Shown: piece by piece, positions 25,399 through 36,543 of the stretch | How the letters are laid out: each line of letters starts with the position of its first letter | How positions within the stretch are numbered: the stretch's first letter is position 1 | Assembly (NCBI RefSeq): GCF_004214895.1 | Contig: NZ_CP035952.1 | Location: 558,001 to 622,000 of the forward strand | Reading direction: 5' to 3' | DNA from: Pseudomonas tructae | GTDB lineage: Bacteria; Pseudomonadota; Gammaproteobacteria; Pseudomonadales; Pseudomonadaceae | DNA: 64,000 bases | Position numbers and translations under genes: made by a program | Notes under the pieces: generated by a model | The model's input: only the letters and a program-made list of their open reading frames with translations | Database searches by the model: none | Told to the model about the DNA's origin: nothing

Positions 25399-27804
25399 AT
25401 GGAAAACACCACTGCCACCCGGCGCCTGCCCGGCCTGCCGACCCTGTTGAGCCTGGCCATTGCCCTGGGCTGCGGCACCTTGGCGATGCCGACCCTGGCC
25501 GCACCTGCCGCGCAAGCGCAGGTCTATCGCTTCGAGATCCCGGCGCAATCGCTGGATGCGGCGCTGGCAGCCTTCAGCGCGGTGACCCGGGTGCAGGTGC
25601 TGGTCGGTGCCGAGGTGACCCAGGGCCTGCGCTCCCCAGGCTTGAATGGCAGTTATCCACAGGACCAAGCCCTGGCCAGGCTGTTGGCCGGCACTGGCCT
25701 GAGCGCAAGCTACATCGACCGCGACAGCGTGACCCTGGAAAAACGCCAGGGCAAAGACGACGCGTTGCAGTTGGGGGCGACCATGGTCGGCGGCAAGGTG
25801 CTCGGCGCCACCACCGAAGGGAGCCAGTCCTACACCACGGGCGCGCTGACCATCGGCAAGGGCGAACAGAAGCTCAAGGATATTCCGCAGTCGGTGTCGG
25901 TCGTTACTCGTCAGCGCATGGACGACCAGAACATGAACAGCCTGCAGGACGCCATGCGTCAGGTCACCGGGGCAACTATCAAGAGCTACAACTCCGGCTC
26001 CAGCCTCAATGACGTGTACGTGCGCGGCTTTCTGGTCGACCAGGTGCAGGTCGACGGCGTTTCGCAAATGACCGGCCAGGGCGACCTGATGACCAGCTTC
26101 GACCTGGCGATGTTCGACCGGGTCGAAGTGTTGCGCGGGCCCTCCGGCCTGTATCAGGGCGCCGGTGAACCCGGCGGCACCATCAACCTGGTGCGCAAGC
26201 GCGCCCTCGGCCAATTCGCCCTCAGTGGCGAGCTGTCGGCAGGCTCCTATGATCACTACCATTCGACCGTGGACATCACCGGCCCGCTCAACAGCGACGG
26301 CAGCCTGCGCGGGCGCTTTGTCACTGCCTATGAAGACAATAAATCCTTCGTCGATTACGCCCAGAACGAGCGGCCGATGGTCTACGGCCGGCTTGAGTAC
26401 GACGTGACCCCGGACACCACCCTGTCGTTGGGCGGCGCCTATCAGAAGAACCATTCCACCCCCGCCTTCGGCTTGCCGGCCTATGCCAACGGCAAGCTGC
26501 TGGACGTGAAACGCTCGACCTTTGTCGACGCCAAGTGGAACGAGCTGGACGAGCATGTGTGGGAAAGCTTCTTCGAGGCCGATCACACCCTGGACAACGG
26601 TGGCCAGTTCAAGACCTCGCTGACCTACCGCGACGCGGAAACCCCGACCCGCAACTTCACCTGGAGCGACGGCGCGGTAGACCCGGCCACGGGTGCCAGT
26701 TCGGCGGTGGCTTACTCCTACTACACCCACATCAAGACGCTGGGCCTGGACAGCTTCGTGACCTTGCCGGTGGAAGCCTTCGGTCGTACCCACGAATTGA
26801 CCGTGGGCGCCGAGTACCAGCACCTGGACAAGGACTTCACCTACGGCGGCGGTGAATACTTCGACACCAATGTCTTTGACCCGGGCAGCATCAATATCCC
26901 CAAGCAGAAGTACGAGATGGACAACGGCAACTGGTCCAAGTCGCACCAGTACGGCCTTTATGCCCGCACCAAGATCAGCGCCACCGACTGGCTGGACGTG
27001 ATCCTCGGCAGCCGGGTGACCTGGTTCGATAGCGAAGCGCACAACGCCAACGCCTTCTTCAACAACTTCAGCAACACCGAGACCAACATCAACCGCAAGG
27101 TCATCCCTTACGCGGCGCTGATCGCCAAGCTGACCCCGGAACTGTCGGCCTATGCCAGCTACACCAGCGTGTTCAAGCCGCAGACCGATGTCGACAGCGG
27201 GGGCCAGACCATTGCGCCGCGCAAAGGCAAACAGTACGAAATCGGCCTCAAGCGCGAGTTCTTCGATGGCCGTTTGAACGGCAGCGTGGCGCTGTTTCGC
27301 ATCTATGACGAAAACCGTGCCGAGCTTGTGGCCAACAGTCAGTACTACGAGCCCCAGGGCAAGATTCGCAGCCAGGGCTGGGAAACCGAGCTGAGCGGCA
27401 ACCTTACCGACAACTGGAGCATCAGCACCGGTTATGCCTTCACCATGCTCAAGTCGCTGAGCGGCGAGGACACCAACCAGGGCACCACCATCACGCCCAA
27501 GCACAACTTCAACCTGTGGACGAACTACGAGTTTACCGACGGGCCACTGAAGGACTTCAGCGTGGGGGGTGGGGTGCGTGCGGTGAGTGCCACGTACTAC
27601 AAGCGTGACGTGGATTTTGTTCAGGGCGGTTATGCCCTTACCACAGCTCAGGTTGGGTACAAGTTCAACGACAACCTGTCGGCGAAGCTGACGGCCAACA
27701 ACCTGTTTGATCGGACCTACTATGAGCGCGTGGACAGTTCGTGGGGGTCGAACTTCTATGGCGAGCCGCGCAACCTGACGTTGACCTTGCGCGCCAAGTA
27801 CTGA
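25399..27804 (+). CDS. TonB-dependent ferric siderophore receptor with signalling domain
   Basis: 801 residues. An N-terminal signal peptide (about 1-40, ending AAPAAQAQ) is followed by the STN signalling domain (FEIPAQSLDAALAAFSAVT, about 45-115), a plug domain (QKLKDIPQSVSVVTRQRMDD) and a 22-strand barrel ending TLRAKY with an aromatic C-terminal residue. The signalling domain marks it as a cell-surface-signalling receptor acting with the sigma/anti-sigma pair upstream. The ligand is not readable; a xenosiderophore such as a ferrioxamine-type is common for this layout. No TonB box is confidently visible. Confidence 0.92.
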   Translation: MENTTATRRLPGLPTLLSLAIALGCGTLAMPTLAAPAAQAQVYRFEIPAQSLDAALAAFSAVTRVQVLVGAEVTQGLRSPGLNGSYPQDQALARLLAGTGLSASYIDRDSVTLEKRQGKDDALQLGATMVGGKVLGATTEGSQSYTTGALTIGKGEQKLKDIPQSVSVVTRQRMDDQNMNSLQDAMRQVTGATIKSYNSGSSLNDVYVRGFLVDQVQVDGVSQMTGQGDLMTSFDLAMFDRVEVLRGPSGLYQGAGEPGGTINLVRKRALGQFALSGELSAGSYDHYHSTVDITGPLNSDGSLRGRFVTAYEDNKSFVDYAQNERPMVYGRLEYDVTPDTTLSLGGAYQKNHSTPAFGLPAYANGKLLDVKRSTFVDAKWNELDEHVWESFFEADHTLDNGGQFKTSLTYRDAETPTRNFTWSDGAVDPATGASSAVAYSYYTHIKTLGLDSFVTLPVEAFGRTHELTVGAEYQHLDKDFTYGGGEYFDTNVFDPGSINIPKQKYEMDNGNWSKSHQYGLYARTKISATDWLDVILGSRVTWFDSEAHNANAFFNNFSNTETNINRKVIPYAALIAKLTPELSAYASYTSVFKPQTDVDSGGQTIAPRKGKQYEIGLKREFFDGRLNGSVALFRIYDENRAELVANSQYYEPQGKIRSQGWETELSGNLTDNWSISTGYAFTMLKSLSGEDTNQGTTITPKHNFNLWTNYEFTDGPLKDFSVGGGVRAVSATYYKRDVDFVQGGYALTTAQVGYKFNDNLSAKLTANNLFDRTYYERVDSSWGSNFYGEPRNLTLTLRAKY

Positions 27805-27813
27805 GTTGAGGCT

Positions 27814-27867
27814 ATCGCGGGGCAAGCCCGCTCCTACAAAACTGTAGGAGCGGGCTTGCCCCGCGAT
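27814..27867. repeat. Perfect REP palindrome between convergent genes
   Basis: Two REPs with 25-base arms that match perfectly (ATCGCGGGGCAAGCCCGCTC + CTACA and its complement) and a 4-base AAAC loop. It sits between the receptor and ilvD, which converge, and is followed by a T run on the + strand, so it may act as a terminator in addition to being a mobile repeat. Confidence 0.92.
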
Positions 27868-27873
27868 TTTTAC

Positions 27874-29715
27874 TTACAGCCCGTCCAGCAGCGCCTTGTT
27901 GCGCACCGCGCCCTTGTCGGCACTGGTGGCCAGCAGGGCATAGGCCTTGAGCGCAGTGGTCACTTTACGTGGTCGCACTTCCACCGGCTTCCAGCCTTTC
28001 TTGTCCTGCTCGACACGCCGCGCCGCCAGCTCTTCATCGCTGACCAAGAGGTTGATCGAGCGGTTGGGGATGTCGATCAGCACCTTGTCACCATCCTGCA
28101 CCAGGCCGATAGCGCCGCCGGCAGCCGCTTCAGGTGACGCGTGGCCGATCGACAGGCCCGAGGTGCCACCCGAGAAGCGACCGTCAGTGAGCAAGGCGCA
28201 GGCTTTGCCCAGGCCTTTGGACTTGAGGTACGAGGTCGGGTAGAGCATCTCTTGCATGCCCGGGCCGCCTTTGGGGCCTTCGTAGCGGATGATGACGATG
28301 TCGCCAGCTTTCACTTCGTCAGCAAGGATGCCGCGTACGGCGCTGTCCTGGCTTTCGAAGATCTTGGCGTTGCCTTCGAAGACGTGGATCGACTCGTCGA
28401 CGCCGGCGGTTTTCACCACACAACCGTCCAGGGCGATGTTGCCGTACAGCACCGCCAGGCCGCCTTCTTGCGAGTAGGCGTGCTCGACGCTGCGGATGCA
28501 GCCATTCTCACGGTCGTCGTCCAGGGTTTCCCAGCGGGTCGACTGGCTGAACGCGGTCTGGGTCGGGATGCCCGCGGGGCCGGCCTTGAAGAAGTGGTGA
28601 ACCGCTTCATCGCTGGTCTGGGTGATGTCCCACTTGGCGATGGCTTCTTCCATGCTCGGGCTGTGCACGGTCGGCAGGTCGGTGTGCAGCAGGCCGCCGC
28701 GGGCCAGCGAGCCGAGAATGCTGAAGATGCCGCCGGCGCGGTGGACGTCTTCCATGTGGTACTTCTGGATGTTCGGCGCCACCTTGCACAGTTGCGGCAC
28801 TTTGCGCGACAGGCGATCGATGTCGCGCAGGTCGAAGTCGATCTCGGCTTCCTGGGCGGCAGCCAGCAGGTGCAAGATGGTGTTGGTCGAACCGCCCATG
28901 GCGATGTCGAGCATCATGGCGTTCTCGAACGCCTTGAAGTTGGCGATGTTGCGCGGCAGCACGCTCTGGTCGTTGTCACCGTAGAAGCGCTTGCACAGCT
29001 CGACGATGGTACGGCCAGCCTGCAGGAACAGTTGCTCGCGGTCGCTGTGGGTGGCCAGGGTCGAACCGTTGCCCGGCAGGGCCAGGCCTAGGGCTTCGGT
29101 CAGGCAGTTCATCGAGTTGGCGGTGAACATGCCTGAGCACGAACCACAGGTCGGGCAGGCGCTGCGTTCGTACTCGGCGACCTTTTCGTCGCTGGCGGTG
29201 GAGTCGGCGGCAATCACCATGGCATCGACCAGGTCCAGGCCGTGGCTGGCCAGTTTGGTCTTACCGGCTTCCATCGGCCCACCGGAGACGAAGATCACCG
29301 GGATGTTAAGGCGCAGGGCAGCCATCAGCATGCCGGGGGTGATCTTGTCGCAGTTGGAAATACAGACGATGGCGTCGGCGCAGTGGGCGTTGACCATGTA
29401 CTCGACCGAGTCGGCAATGATCTCGCGGCTTGGCAGCGAATAGAGCATGCCGTCATGGCCCATGGCGATGCCGTCGTCGACCGCGATGGTGTTGAATTCC
29501 TTGGCCACGCCACCGGCGCGCTCGATCTCGCGGGCTACCAACTGGCCCAGGTCCTTCAGGTGCACATGGCCCGGGACGAACTGGGTGAAGGAGTTGGCGA
29601 TGGCGATGATCGGTTTCTTGAAATCTTCGTCCTTCATCCCGGTGGCACGCCAGAGGGCGCGGGCGCCGGCCATATTGCGGCCGTGGGTGGACGTTTTCGA
29701 GCGGTAATCAGGCAT
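27874..29715 (-). CDS. ilvD: Dihydroxy-acid dehydratase IlvD
   Basis: 613 residues. It dehydrates dihydroxy-isovalerate and dihydroxy-methylvalerate in valine, isoleucine and leucine synthesis. The Fe-S ligands are visible: Cys122 ([10 protein letters not shown]) and the [15 protein letters not shown] segment, with Cys193 expected to be the third ligand. The GDGRFSGG-like [20 protein letters not shown] motif is typical. I chose the ATG at 29715, giving [14 protein letters not shown], as in other Pseudomonas; upstream codons run through a promoter region. RBS AGGAG precedes it. Confidence 0.97.
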   Translation of the reverse strand: MPDYRSKTSTHGRNMAGARALWRATGMKDEDFKKPIIAIANSFTQFVPGHVHLKDLGQLVAREIERAGGVAKEFNTIAVDDGIAMGHDGMLYSLPSREIIADSVEYMVNAHCADAIVCISNCDKITPGMLMAALRLNIPVIFVSGGPMEAGKTKLASHGLDLVDAMVIAADSTASDEKVAEYERSACPTCGSCSGMFTANSMNCLTEALGLALPGNGSTLATHSDREQLFLQAGRTIVELCKRFYGDNDQSVLPRNIANFKAFENAMMLDIAMGGSTNTILHLLAAAQEAEIDFDLRDIDRLSRKVPQLCKVAPNIQKYHMEDVHRAGGIFSILGSLARGGLLHTDLPTVHSPSMEEAIAKWDITQTSDEAVHHFFKAGPAGIPTQTAFSQSTRWETLDDDRENGCIRSVEHAYSQEGGLAVLYGNIALDGCVVKTAGVDESIHVFEGNAKIFESQDSAVRGILADEVKAGDIVIIRYEGPKGGPGMQEMLYPTSYLKSKGLGKACALLTDGRFSGGTSGLSIGHASPEAAAGGAIGLVQDGDKVLIDIPNRSINLLVSDEELAARRVEQDKKGWKPVEVRPRKVTTALKAYALLATSADKGAVRNKALLDGL

Positions 29716-30030
29716 GAAGCACTCCTGGCGGCTAATCAGGTAACAAAAAGGGGAGTGAGCTTCTCTTGTCCTTTGCACCGAAGGCAGGTGGCCGCTGGTA
29801 CGGATGAAGCCGAGGACGCCGCGGGATCGCCGTGCGCTCGGCCAGAGCTCATAAACCCGCCGGGGATGACTGGCGATGAATAGCCCGATTCTACACCGCT
29901 GCGGCCTTGAGGGAATGGCGTTGTGATAATTGGCCGTTGGCGCAGCCCGCAAGGTAAAGGCCTTGGCGTCGATGGGCCGGCTTTGGTTAGACTTGCGCGC
30001 CTCGCACCCCACTGGCCAAAAGGATTTGCA
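29716..30030. other. 315-bp divergent region between ilvD and the DUF4153 gene
   Basis: Promoters for both divergent genes must lie here. I see no leader-peptide/attenuator with branched-chain codons, no riboswitch-like architecture and no repeats. A GGACA-type AAAAGGA ribosome site precedes the + strand gene at 30031. Confidence 0.5.
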
Positions 30031-31704
30031 ATGCCTGCGACAAGTCGATCTTTACTGTTTTACCTGGCCATCGGCCTGATACAGGGCCTGGTGTTCCTCT
30101 TCGCCAGGCACATCCAAATCGATATCGCCGGGCTGCCATTCGGCCTCTGCTCTGCGGTGCTGGTGGCCGGGGTCAACCTGCAACTGCTCGGCAGCGCGGT
30201 ACTGCAACGCGGTACGGGCTGGCTGGTACTGGGCCTGACCCTGCTGATTGGCTTTATCAGCAGCTGGACCTTCAGCCAGGACACCCTGGGCTGGGTCTGG
30301 CAAAGCTCGTGGCTGGCTGCGGTTGTCCTTGCTTATATCTGCACCGCCTTCATTCTCAGCTGGCCAACCCGCGAAGGGCTGCGGCCGCGTTATGAAGACT
30401 TGTTCCGGCATGCCTGGAACAACGTCTTCATTGTCCTCCTGGCGTTGCTGTTTACCTTGTTGTTCTGGCTGCTGCTGTGGCTGTGTGGGCGTTTGTTCCT
30501 GATGCTCGGCATCCCCCAGGTCGAAGACGTGCTGACTTCGGCCCCCGTGTTGCGTATCGGGCTGGCAGTGGTGTTCTCCTTGGGCATGCGCATGGGCCTT
30601 GAGAACGAAAAGGTCATCGGCCTGCTGCGCGGCGTCTTGCTGACCCTGTGCCGGGTGCTGCTGCCGCTCAGTGCACTGATCGCCGTATTGTTCAGCTTGG
30701 CCCTGCCATTTACCGGGCTGCAGCCAGTTTGGAACACTGGCTATTCGACCACCATTCTGTTGTTGCTGGTGGCGACCAATCTGTTTTTGCTCAACGGCGT
30801 GTTCCAGGATGGCCATCAGGCCAATCCCTATCCGGGCGTGCTCAAGCGTCTGGTCGAGGCCTGCCTGCTGTGCTTGCCGGTGCTGGTAGCACTCGCTGCC
30901 TACTCAAGCTGGTTGCGGGTCGATCAATACGGCCTGACGCCTGAGCGCATCCTCGCCCTGCTGTTGATCGGCGTGATGCAGGTACATAGCCTGGCCGCAC
31001 TCTGGGCGGTGTTCGCATCGCGCCAGGGCTGGCTGCACAGCTTGCGGGTGAGCAACCCGTGGATTGCCCTGCTCAGTGCGGTGCTTGTGGTGCTGTTCTA
31101 CACGCCACTGTTGAACCCTCTGCAGATCAGTGCGAACAACCAGGTCGAGCGCCTGCTTAGCGGGCGCACCGCGATCCAGGAATTCGATGCCAGAACCTTG
31201 TACCACCGCCTTGGCAAGCCGGGACGCGAGGCGTTCAAGGCGCTGGAAGCGCGGCTCAAAACGGATGAGCTGTTCGACGCACAAGGTCGGGAAAAGCTGC
31301 TGGGGATCATGGATGAAGCCCATGTCCGGTATGCCGAAGACACTCGCGGCCCGAAACTCGAATGGCTGGGGCCTGAGCAACCTGGCAGCGAGGCGTTCGC
31401 CCAAATGGTCATGGCCCAGAGCCAGTGCGGCGGCAGGGGGTGCTTTCTGTGGGGGGTGGACATGGACGGCGACGGGCGCAACGAAGTGCTGATGATCCCG
31501 CGGCATACCTATGCGTCGAGCGTTTTCCTGTTTGCCCGTGAGGGCGAGGGTGAGTGGCGCGAGGTCGGTAGTCTGCACAGCATTCGCGATAACACCGAGC
31601 GACTGGTTCAATTGATCCGCAATGGGCAGATGAAACCGGTGATGCCGCGTTACAAGACGCTGACCCTCGATGGCGACGATTTGACCTGGCAGCCTAACCG
31701 CTAG
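30031..31704 (+). CDS. DUF4153 integral membrane protein with C-terminal EF-hand-like loop
   Basis: 557 residues. The first 370 residues form about ten membrane helices, matching the DUF4153 family (function unknown). The C-terminal 180 residues are predicted soluble and include a DMDGDGRNE loop at residues 477-485 (Asp477, Asp479, Asp481, Glu485), with the DxDxDG spacing of calcium-binding EF-hand or FG-GAP loops. The ATG at 30031 follows AAAAGGA; the frame is open upstream but without family similarity. Divergent from ilvD. Confidence 0.75.
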   Translation: MPATSRSLLFYLAIGLIQGLVFLFARHIQIDIAGLPFGLCSAVLVAGVNLQLLGSAVLQRGTGWLVLGLTLLIGFISSWTFSQDTLGWVWQSSWLAAVVLAYICTAFILSWPTREGLRPRYEDLFRHAWNNVFIVLLALLFTLLFWLLLWLCGRLFLMLGIPQVEDVLTSAPVLRIGLAVVFSLGMRMGLENEKVIGLLRGVLLTLCRVLLPLSALIAVLFSLALPFTGLQPVWNTGYSTTILLLLVATNLFLLNGVFQDGHQANPYPGVLKRLVEACLLCLPVLVALAAYSSWLRVDQYGLTPERILALLLIGVMQVHSLAALWAVFASRQGWLHSLRVSNPWIALLSAVLVVLFYTPLLNPLQISANNQVERLLSGRTAIQEFDARTLYHRLGKPGREAFKALEARLKTDELFDAQGREKLLGIMDEAHVRYAEDTRGPKLEWLGPEQPGSEAFAQMVMAQSQCGGRGCFLWGVDMDGDGRNEVLMIPRHTYASSVFLFAREGEGEWREVGSLHSIRDNTERLVQLIRNGQMKPVMPRYKTLTLDGDDLTWQPNR

Positions 31705-31727
31705 CGCATAGCACACTGCTTGGCCAA

Positions 31728-31798
31728 GTGGGAGCGAGCTTGCCTCGCGATGTGCTGTGACTGGCACACAGCCATCGCGGGTCAAGCCCGCTCCCACC
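31728..31798. repeat. REP inverted pair (degenerate) after the DUF4153 gene
   Basis: First unit reads GTGGGAGCGAGCTTGCCTCG with two changes from the standard REP; the second, inverted, has GGGTCAAGCCCGCTCCCAC. Linker of about 25 bases with its own short dyad TGTGCTGTGACTGGCACACA. Between convergent genes. Confidence 0.85.
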
Positions 31799-31815
31799 AA
31801 GGCAGGCCGAACGCC

Positions 31816-33012
31816 TTAGCTGTTCGGCAGCAAGCGGCAGGTGATGCTCTTGATGTAGCGGGTTTCCGGGATCGCCGGATGGACCGGGTGATCCGGGCCC
31901 TGGCCGCCGCGTTCGAGCAGTTGGATGTTGCGGTCCAGGTGGCGGGCGCTGGTCAGCAGGATATTCTGCAGATCGTCTTCGGGCAGATGCATCGAGCAGG
32001 ATGCACTGACCAGGATGCCGTCCTTGGTCAGCAGGCGCATGGCCTGTTCGTTGAGGCGACGGTAAGCGCCTTCGCCGTTTTTCAGGTCTTTCTTGCGCTT
32101 GATGAATGCGGGCGGGTCGGCCACGATCACGTCAAAGCGCTCTTCGGAAGCCTTGAGCTCTTTCAGGGCTTCGAACACGTCGCCTTCGATGCAGGTCAGC
32201 TTTTCAGCGATGCCGTTGAGACCGGCGTTACGCTCGACGCCGTCCAGGGCAAAGCCGGAGGCATCGACGCAGAACACTTCGCTGGCGCCAAAGGCACCGG
32301 CCTGCACGCCCCAGCCACCGATGTAGCTGAACAGGTCGAGCACGCGCTTGCCCTTGACGTACGGCGCCAGGCGCGCGCGGTTCATGCGGTGGTCGTAGAA
32401 CCAGCCGGTCTTCTGGCCTTCCATCACCGGGGCTTCGAACTTCACGCCGTTCTCTTCCAGGGCAACCCATTCCGGCACCAGGCCGAATACGGTTTCAACG
32501 TAACGACCCAGGCCTTCGGCATCGCGCGCGGCCGAATCATTCTTGAACAGAATGCCGGTTGGCTTGAGCACCTGGACCAGCGCAGCAATCACGTCATCCT
32601 TGTGTTGCTCCATGGTCGCCGAAGCGAGCTGGACCACCAGAATGTCGCCGAAGCGATCGACCACCAGGCCCGGCAGCAAGTCGGAGTCGCCGTACACCAG
32701 GCGGTAGAACGGCTTGTCGAACAGGCGCTCGCGCAGCGACAGGGCAACGTTGATGCGGTGCACCAGCAGCGATTTATCCAGCGCAAGCTTGGCGTCGCGC
32801 GACAGCAGGCGGGCGCAGATCAGGTTGTTCGGGCTCATGGCGACGACGCCCAGGGCCTTGCCGCCAGCCGTTTCGAGGATCGCCTGGTCACCGGCCTTGA
32901 AGCCATGCAGCGGGGTCGCGGCGACGTCGATTTCGTTGCTGTAGACCCACAGGTGGCCGGCGCGCAGGCGGCGGTCGGCATTGGCTTTGAGACGAAGGCT
33001 GGGCAGGGACAT
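31816..33012 (-). CDS. rlmI: 23S rRNA (cytosine-1962-C5)-methyltransferase RlmI
   Basis: 398 residues. An N-terminal PUA domain (SLRLKANADRRLRAGHLWVY) is followed by a central fold and a Rossmann methyltransferase domain: motif I VLDLFSYIGGWGVQA, and the catalytic region DPPAFIKRK with the following CSMHL (ASCSMHLPE) cysteine used in C5 methylation. It methylates C1962 of 23S rRNA. The ATG at 33012 gives the family start MSLPSLRLKA; upstream sequence is promoter. Divergent from the HDOD gene. Confidence 0.93.
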   Translation of the reverse strand: MSLPSLRLKANADRRLRAGHLWVYSNEIDVAATPLHGFKAGDQAILETAGGKALGVVAMSPNNLICARLLSRDAKLALDKSLLVHRINVALSLRERLFDKPFYRLVYGDSDLLPGLVVDRFGDILVVQLASATMEQHKDDVIAALVQVLKPTGILFKNDSAARDAEGLGRYVETVFGLVPEWVALEENGVKFEAPVMEGQKTGWFYDHRMNRARLAPYVKGKRVLDLFSYIGGWGVQAGAFGASEVFCVDASGFALDGVERNAGLNGIAEKLTCIEGDVFEALKELKASEERFDVIVADPPAFIKRKKDLKNGEGAYRRLNEQAMRLLTKDGILVSASCSMHLPEDDLQNILLTSARHLDRNIQLLERGGQGPDHPVHPAIPETRYIKSITCRLLPNS

Positions 33013-33166
33013 GACGTCGCTCCGGGAAAAAAGAGCGGGATTATAACCCGATGCCCGGCGCCTCGATGGGGAATAGCGACAAATTGCAACAGAGCGATGG
33101 CCTTTCGCTTCCCCCCTGGCCAGCATGATCGGGTTAGAATCGCCGCTTAGCCCCGAGTGTGTACTT

Positions 33167-34033
33167 ATGTCCCAGGAACTCTCCGCCGAACAGATCCAGG
33201 ATGCCCTGCAGGGCATCAGCGTACCGCCGCAGCCGCAGATCATGGTTGACCTGCAGTTCGAACAATACATGCCCGACCCTGACCTGGAAGTGATCGCCAA
33301 GCTGATCTCCCAGGACCCGGGCCTGTCCGGTGCGTTGCTCAAACTGGTCAACTCGCCGTACTACGGCCTGAGCAACAAGATTGCTTCGATCCAGCGCGCG
33401 GTGAACCTGCTCGGCAGTCGCTCGATCATCAACCTGATCAACGCCCAGTCGATCAAGGGCGAGATGAGCGATGACACCATCGTCACCCTCAACCGCTTCT
33501 GGGACACCGCCCAGGACGTGGCCATGACCTGCCTGACGCTGGCCAAGCGCATCGGCTCGCAGGCGGTGGACGAGGCCTATGCCCTGGGCCTGTTCCACGA
33601 TTGCGGTGTGCCGTTGATGCTCAAGCGCTTCCCTGACTATATGGGTGTGCTCGAGGATGCCTACGCCAATGCCAGTGCTGAGCAGCGTGTGGTCGACACC
33701 GAGAACCAGAAGTTCAACACCAACCACGCGGTGGTCGGTTACTACACCGCCAAGTCCTGGCGCCTGCCGGAACACCTTAGCAACGCCATTGCCAACCATC
33801 ACAACGCCCTGGCGGTGTTCAGCGATGACTCGGCGCGCAACAGCCAGCTGAAAAACCTCCTGGCGATCCTGAAGATGGCCGAGCACATCTGCGCCTCGTA
33901 CCGTGTACTGGGCAACCAGAGCGTCGACCACGAATGGAATACCGTCGGGCACCTGGTACTCGATTATGTCGGCCTGTCCGAGTATGACTTCGAGAACCTC
34001 AAGCAGACCATTCGCGAACTGGGTAGCCACTGA
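33167..34033 (+). CDS. HDOD-domain protein
   Basis: 288 residues with the HDOD output domain across most of its length (LLKLVNSPYYGLSNKIASIQ, AVNLLGSR). The metal-binding His-Asp of true HD phosphodiesterases is absent at the expected position (LGLFHDCGVP is partly kept), so catalytic activity is doubtful; family members usually act in signalling. The ATG at 33167 was chosen because the sequence MSQELSAEQIQ starts the family; the frame is open to 33125. Its stop is 3 bases from mutM, so a two-gene operon is likely. Confidence 0.85.
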   Translation: MSQELSAEQIQDALQGISVPPQPQIMVDLQFEQYMPDPDLEVIAKLISQDPGLSGALLKLVNSPYYGLSNKIASIQRAVNLLGSRSIINLINAQSIKGEMSDDTIVTLNRFWDTAQDVAMTCLTLAKRIGSQAVDEAYALGLFHDCGVPLMLKRFPDYMGVLEDAYANASAEQRVVDTENQKFNTNHAVVGYYTAKSWRLPEHLSNAIANHHNALAVFSDDSARNSQLKNLLAILKMAEHICASYRVLGNQSVDHEWNTVGHLVLDYVGLSEYDFENLKQTIRELGSH

Positions 34034-34036
34034 TCC

Positions 34037-34849
34037 ATGCCGGAATTGCCAGAAGTCGAAACCACCCGACGCGGTATCGCGCCGTACCTGGAAGGCCAGC
34101 GGGTCAGTCGGGTGATCGTGCGCGACCGGCGCTTGCGTTGGCCAATCCCGGAGGATCTCGACATTCGCCTGTCTGGGCAGCGCTTCGTCAAGATCGAGCG
34201 GCGGGCCAAGTACCTGCTGCTCAATGCCGAGGTCGGTACCCTGATCAGCCACCTGGGCATGTCCGGCAACCTGCGCCTGGTCGAGATCGGCTTGCCGGCG
34301 GCCAAGCATGAGCATGTGGACATTGAACTGGAGTCGGGGCTGGCCCTGCGTTACACCGACCCACGACGCTTCGGCGCGATGCTCTGGAGCCTCGATCCGC
34401 TCAATCATGAGCTGTTGATCAAGCTCGGCCCGGAACCGTTGACTGACCTGTTCGACGGCGAACGCCTGTTTCAGCTGTCACGTGGCCGCTCCATGGCGGT
34501 CAAACCGTTCATCATGGACAACGCGGTGGTGGTTGGGGTCGGCAACATCTATGCGACCGAGGCGTTGTTCGCTGCGGGCATCGATCCGCGTCGCGAGGCC
34601 GGGAGTATCTCGCGGGCGCGCTACCTGAAGCTTGCGATCGAGATCAAACGCATCCTGGCCTGCGCCATCGAGCGTGGCGGCACGACCTTGCGCGACTTTA
34701 TCGGCGGCGACGGCCAGCCGGGCTACTTCCAGCAGGAGCTGTTTGTGTACGGGCGAGGGGAAGAGCCGTGCAAGGTCTGCGGCAGCATCCTGCGCGAGGT
34801 CAAGCTCGGCCAGCGAGCCAGCGTCTTCTGCCTGCGCTGCCAGAAGTGA
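34037..34849 (+). CDS. mutM: Formamidopyrimidine-DNA glycosylase MutM (Fpg)
   Basis: 270 residues. It removes 8-oxoguanine and formamidopyrimidines from DNA. N-terminal [12 protein letters not shown] supplies the catalytic proline (Pro2) and glutamates (Glu3, Glu6). Further along, the H2TH region ([12 protein letters not shown]) and the C-terminal zinc finger with four cysteines (CKVC...CLRC) are complete. Located directly after the HDOD gene. Core repair function; no anomalies. Confidence 0.97.
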   Translation: MPELPEVETTRRGIAPYLEGQRVSRVIVRDRRLRWPIPEDLDIRLSGQRFVKIERRAKYLLLNAEVGTLISHLGMSGNLRLVEIGLPAAKHEHVDIELESGLALRYTDPRRFGAMLWSLDPLNHELLIKLGPEPLTDLFDGERLFQLSRGRSMAVKPFIMDNAVVVGVGNIYATEALFAAGIDPRREAGSISRARYLKLAIEIKRILACAIERGGTTLRDFIGGDGQPGYFQQELFVYGRGEEPCKVCGSILREVKLGQRASVFCLRCQK

Positions 34850-34855
34850 CAGTGC

Positions 34856-36543
34856 TCAGCGCGGGCTGAGCACTTGCGCGGCGCCCACGCCGCGAGGGTC
34901 ACTGGCGGCTTCCAGGGTTTGCCCGGCCTTGTCCCAGTACAACACTTGCTGATTGCCGTAGGTTCGCCCCAGGTCCTTGAGCAGGTAGCCGCGCGCTTGC
35001 AGCTCGCGCTGTTGCTCGGGGCTGAAAGCGCCGGGTTCGTGCTCGACCACATCGGGCAGGTACTGGTGGTGAAAGCGCGGTACGGCTGGCCAGTCGGCAA
35101 CCGGCTTGCCCTCGAGAAAGCCCATCATCGATAACAGCACCATGCTCGGAATTCGGCTGCCGCCCGGGGTGCCGAAGGCGGCGAACTGGGTCGGGCTCTC
35201 GATGAAGCTGGGGCTCATGCTCGACAGCGGGCGCTTGCCGGCGGCCACGGCGTTGGCCTGGCTGCCGGCCAGGCCGTAACTGTTACTGCCACGCGGGTCG
35301 GCGGCAAAGTCATCCATTTCGTTGTTCAGCACCACGCCGGTGCCCGGCGCGCTGAAGGCAGCGCCAAACGGCAGGTTGACCGAAAGCGTCGCGGCCACGG
35401 CATTGCCGTCGGCGTCGATCACCGCAAAGTGGGTGGTGTGATCGCCTTCGCGCCAGGCCGGGGCAGGCGGCAGGCTGCTACTGGGGGTGGCCTGATGCAC
35501 GTCGATGCTGTCGGCCAGGGCCGTCAGGTAATTTCGCGCAAGCAACTGTGGAATCGGGTTGGCCACATAATCCGGATCGCCAAGCAGGCCGCGGTCGCGG
35601 TAGGCACGGCGCAACACTTCCAGCACGTAATGGCTGCGCTGCACAGGCTCAGCAGTTTGCCAGGGCAGGCGCTGCAGCATCGCCAGGCTCTGGGCCAGGG
35701 CCACGCCACCGGCCGAGGGCGGCGGGGCGCTGATCAGTTCGCGCTGGCCGGCCAGTGGGTAGCGCAGTGGCTCGCGTTTGGCGGTGCGGTAGTTGGCCAG
35801 GTCGTCCAGGCTCCAGATACCACCGGCAGCCTGTACGCCCTGAACCATGGCCTGAGCGGTAGGGCCGCTATAAAAACCGTCGTGGCCTTCCTTGGCGATG
35901 CGCTCAAGGGTAATGGCCAACTGAGGCTGGCGGATTTGCGCGCCAAGGGCTGGTACTTCACCGTTGATCAGGAACAGCCGGGCGCTTTCCGGATCGTCGC
36001 GCAGCGCACTCAAGCGCATTTGCGCGCGGTCGCGGTAAACGCGGTCGACAGCAAAGCCCTGGTTGGCCAGGCGAATGGCCGGGGCCAGGGTGCTTTTGAG
36101 CGGCAGCTTGCCGTATTCGGCGGCAAGATCGGCCAGCGCTGCCGGCAAGCCGGGAATCGCCGCGGCCAGCGGACCATTGATCGACAGCCCCGGCTGGACC
36201 TTGCCGTCCTTGAGGTACATGGCTTCGCTGGCCTTGCCAGGCGCGCGCTCACGGGCATCGATGAAGGCGTAGCGCGCCGGCGTATCGCCTTCGCGCAGCA
36301 GGAAGAAGCCGCCGCCGCCAAGGCCCGAGCCGTAAGGCTCGACTACCGCCAGCGCGGCGCTGACGGCAATCGCGGCATCAAAGGCGTTACCGCCCTGTTC
36401 GAGGATTTCCTGCGCTGCAGCCGTCGCTTGGGCATGCGGAGTGGCAATGGCTGCGCGCCCCGGGCCTTGTGCCTGGGCGCAGGCTGCCGCCAGCGCCAGG
36501 GCGGCGCCAAGCAGCAGCGGAGCAAACCGGGCGACGAACGGCA

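Noticed and set aside
25366..27825. 819-residue open frame on the minus strand opposite the TonB receptor
   Set aside because: It mirrors the receptor codon pattern (GC-rich third positions); the sense frame has the signal peptide, STN and plug motifs, and the antisense frame shows no family motif or ribosome site.
29716..30030. Leader-peptide attenuator or riboswitch before ilvD
   Set aside because: No short ORF rich in Ile/Leu/Val codons and no terminator/anti-terminator stems were found on the minus strand.
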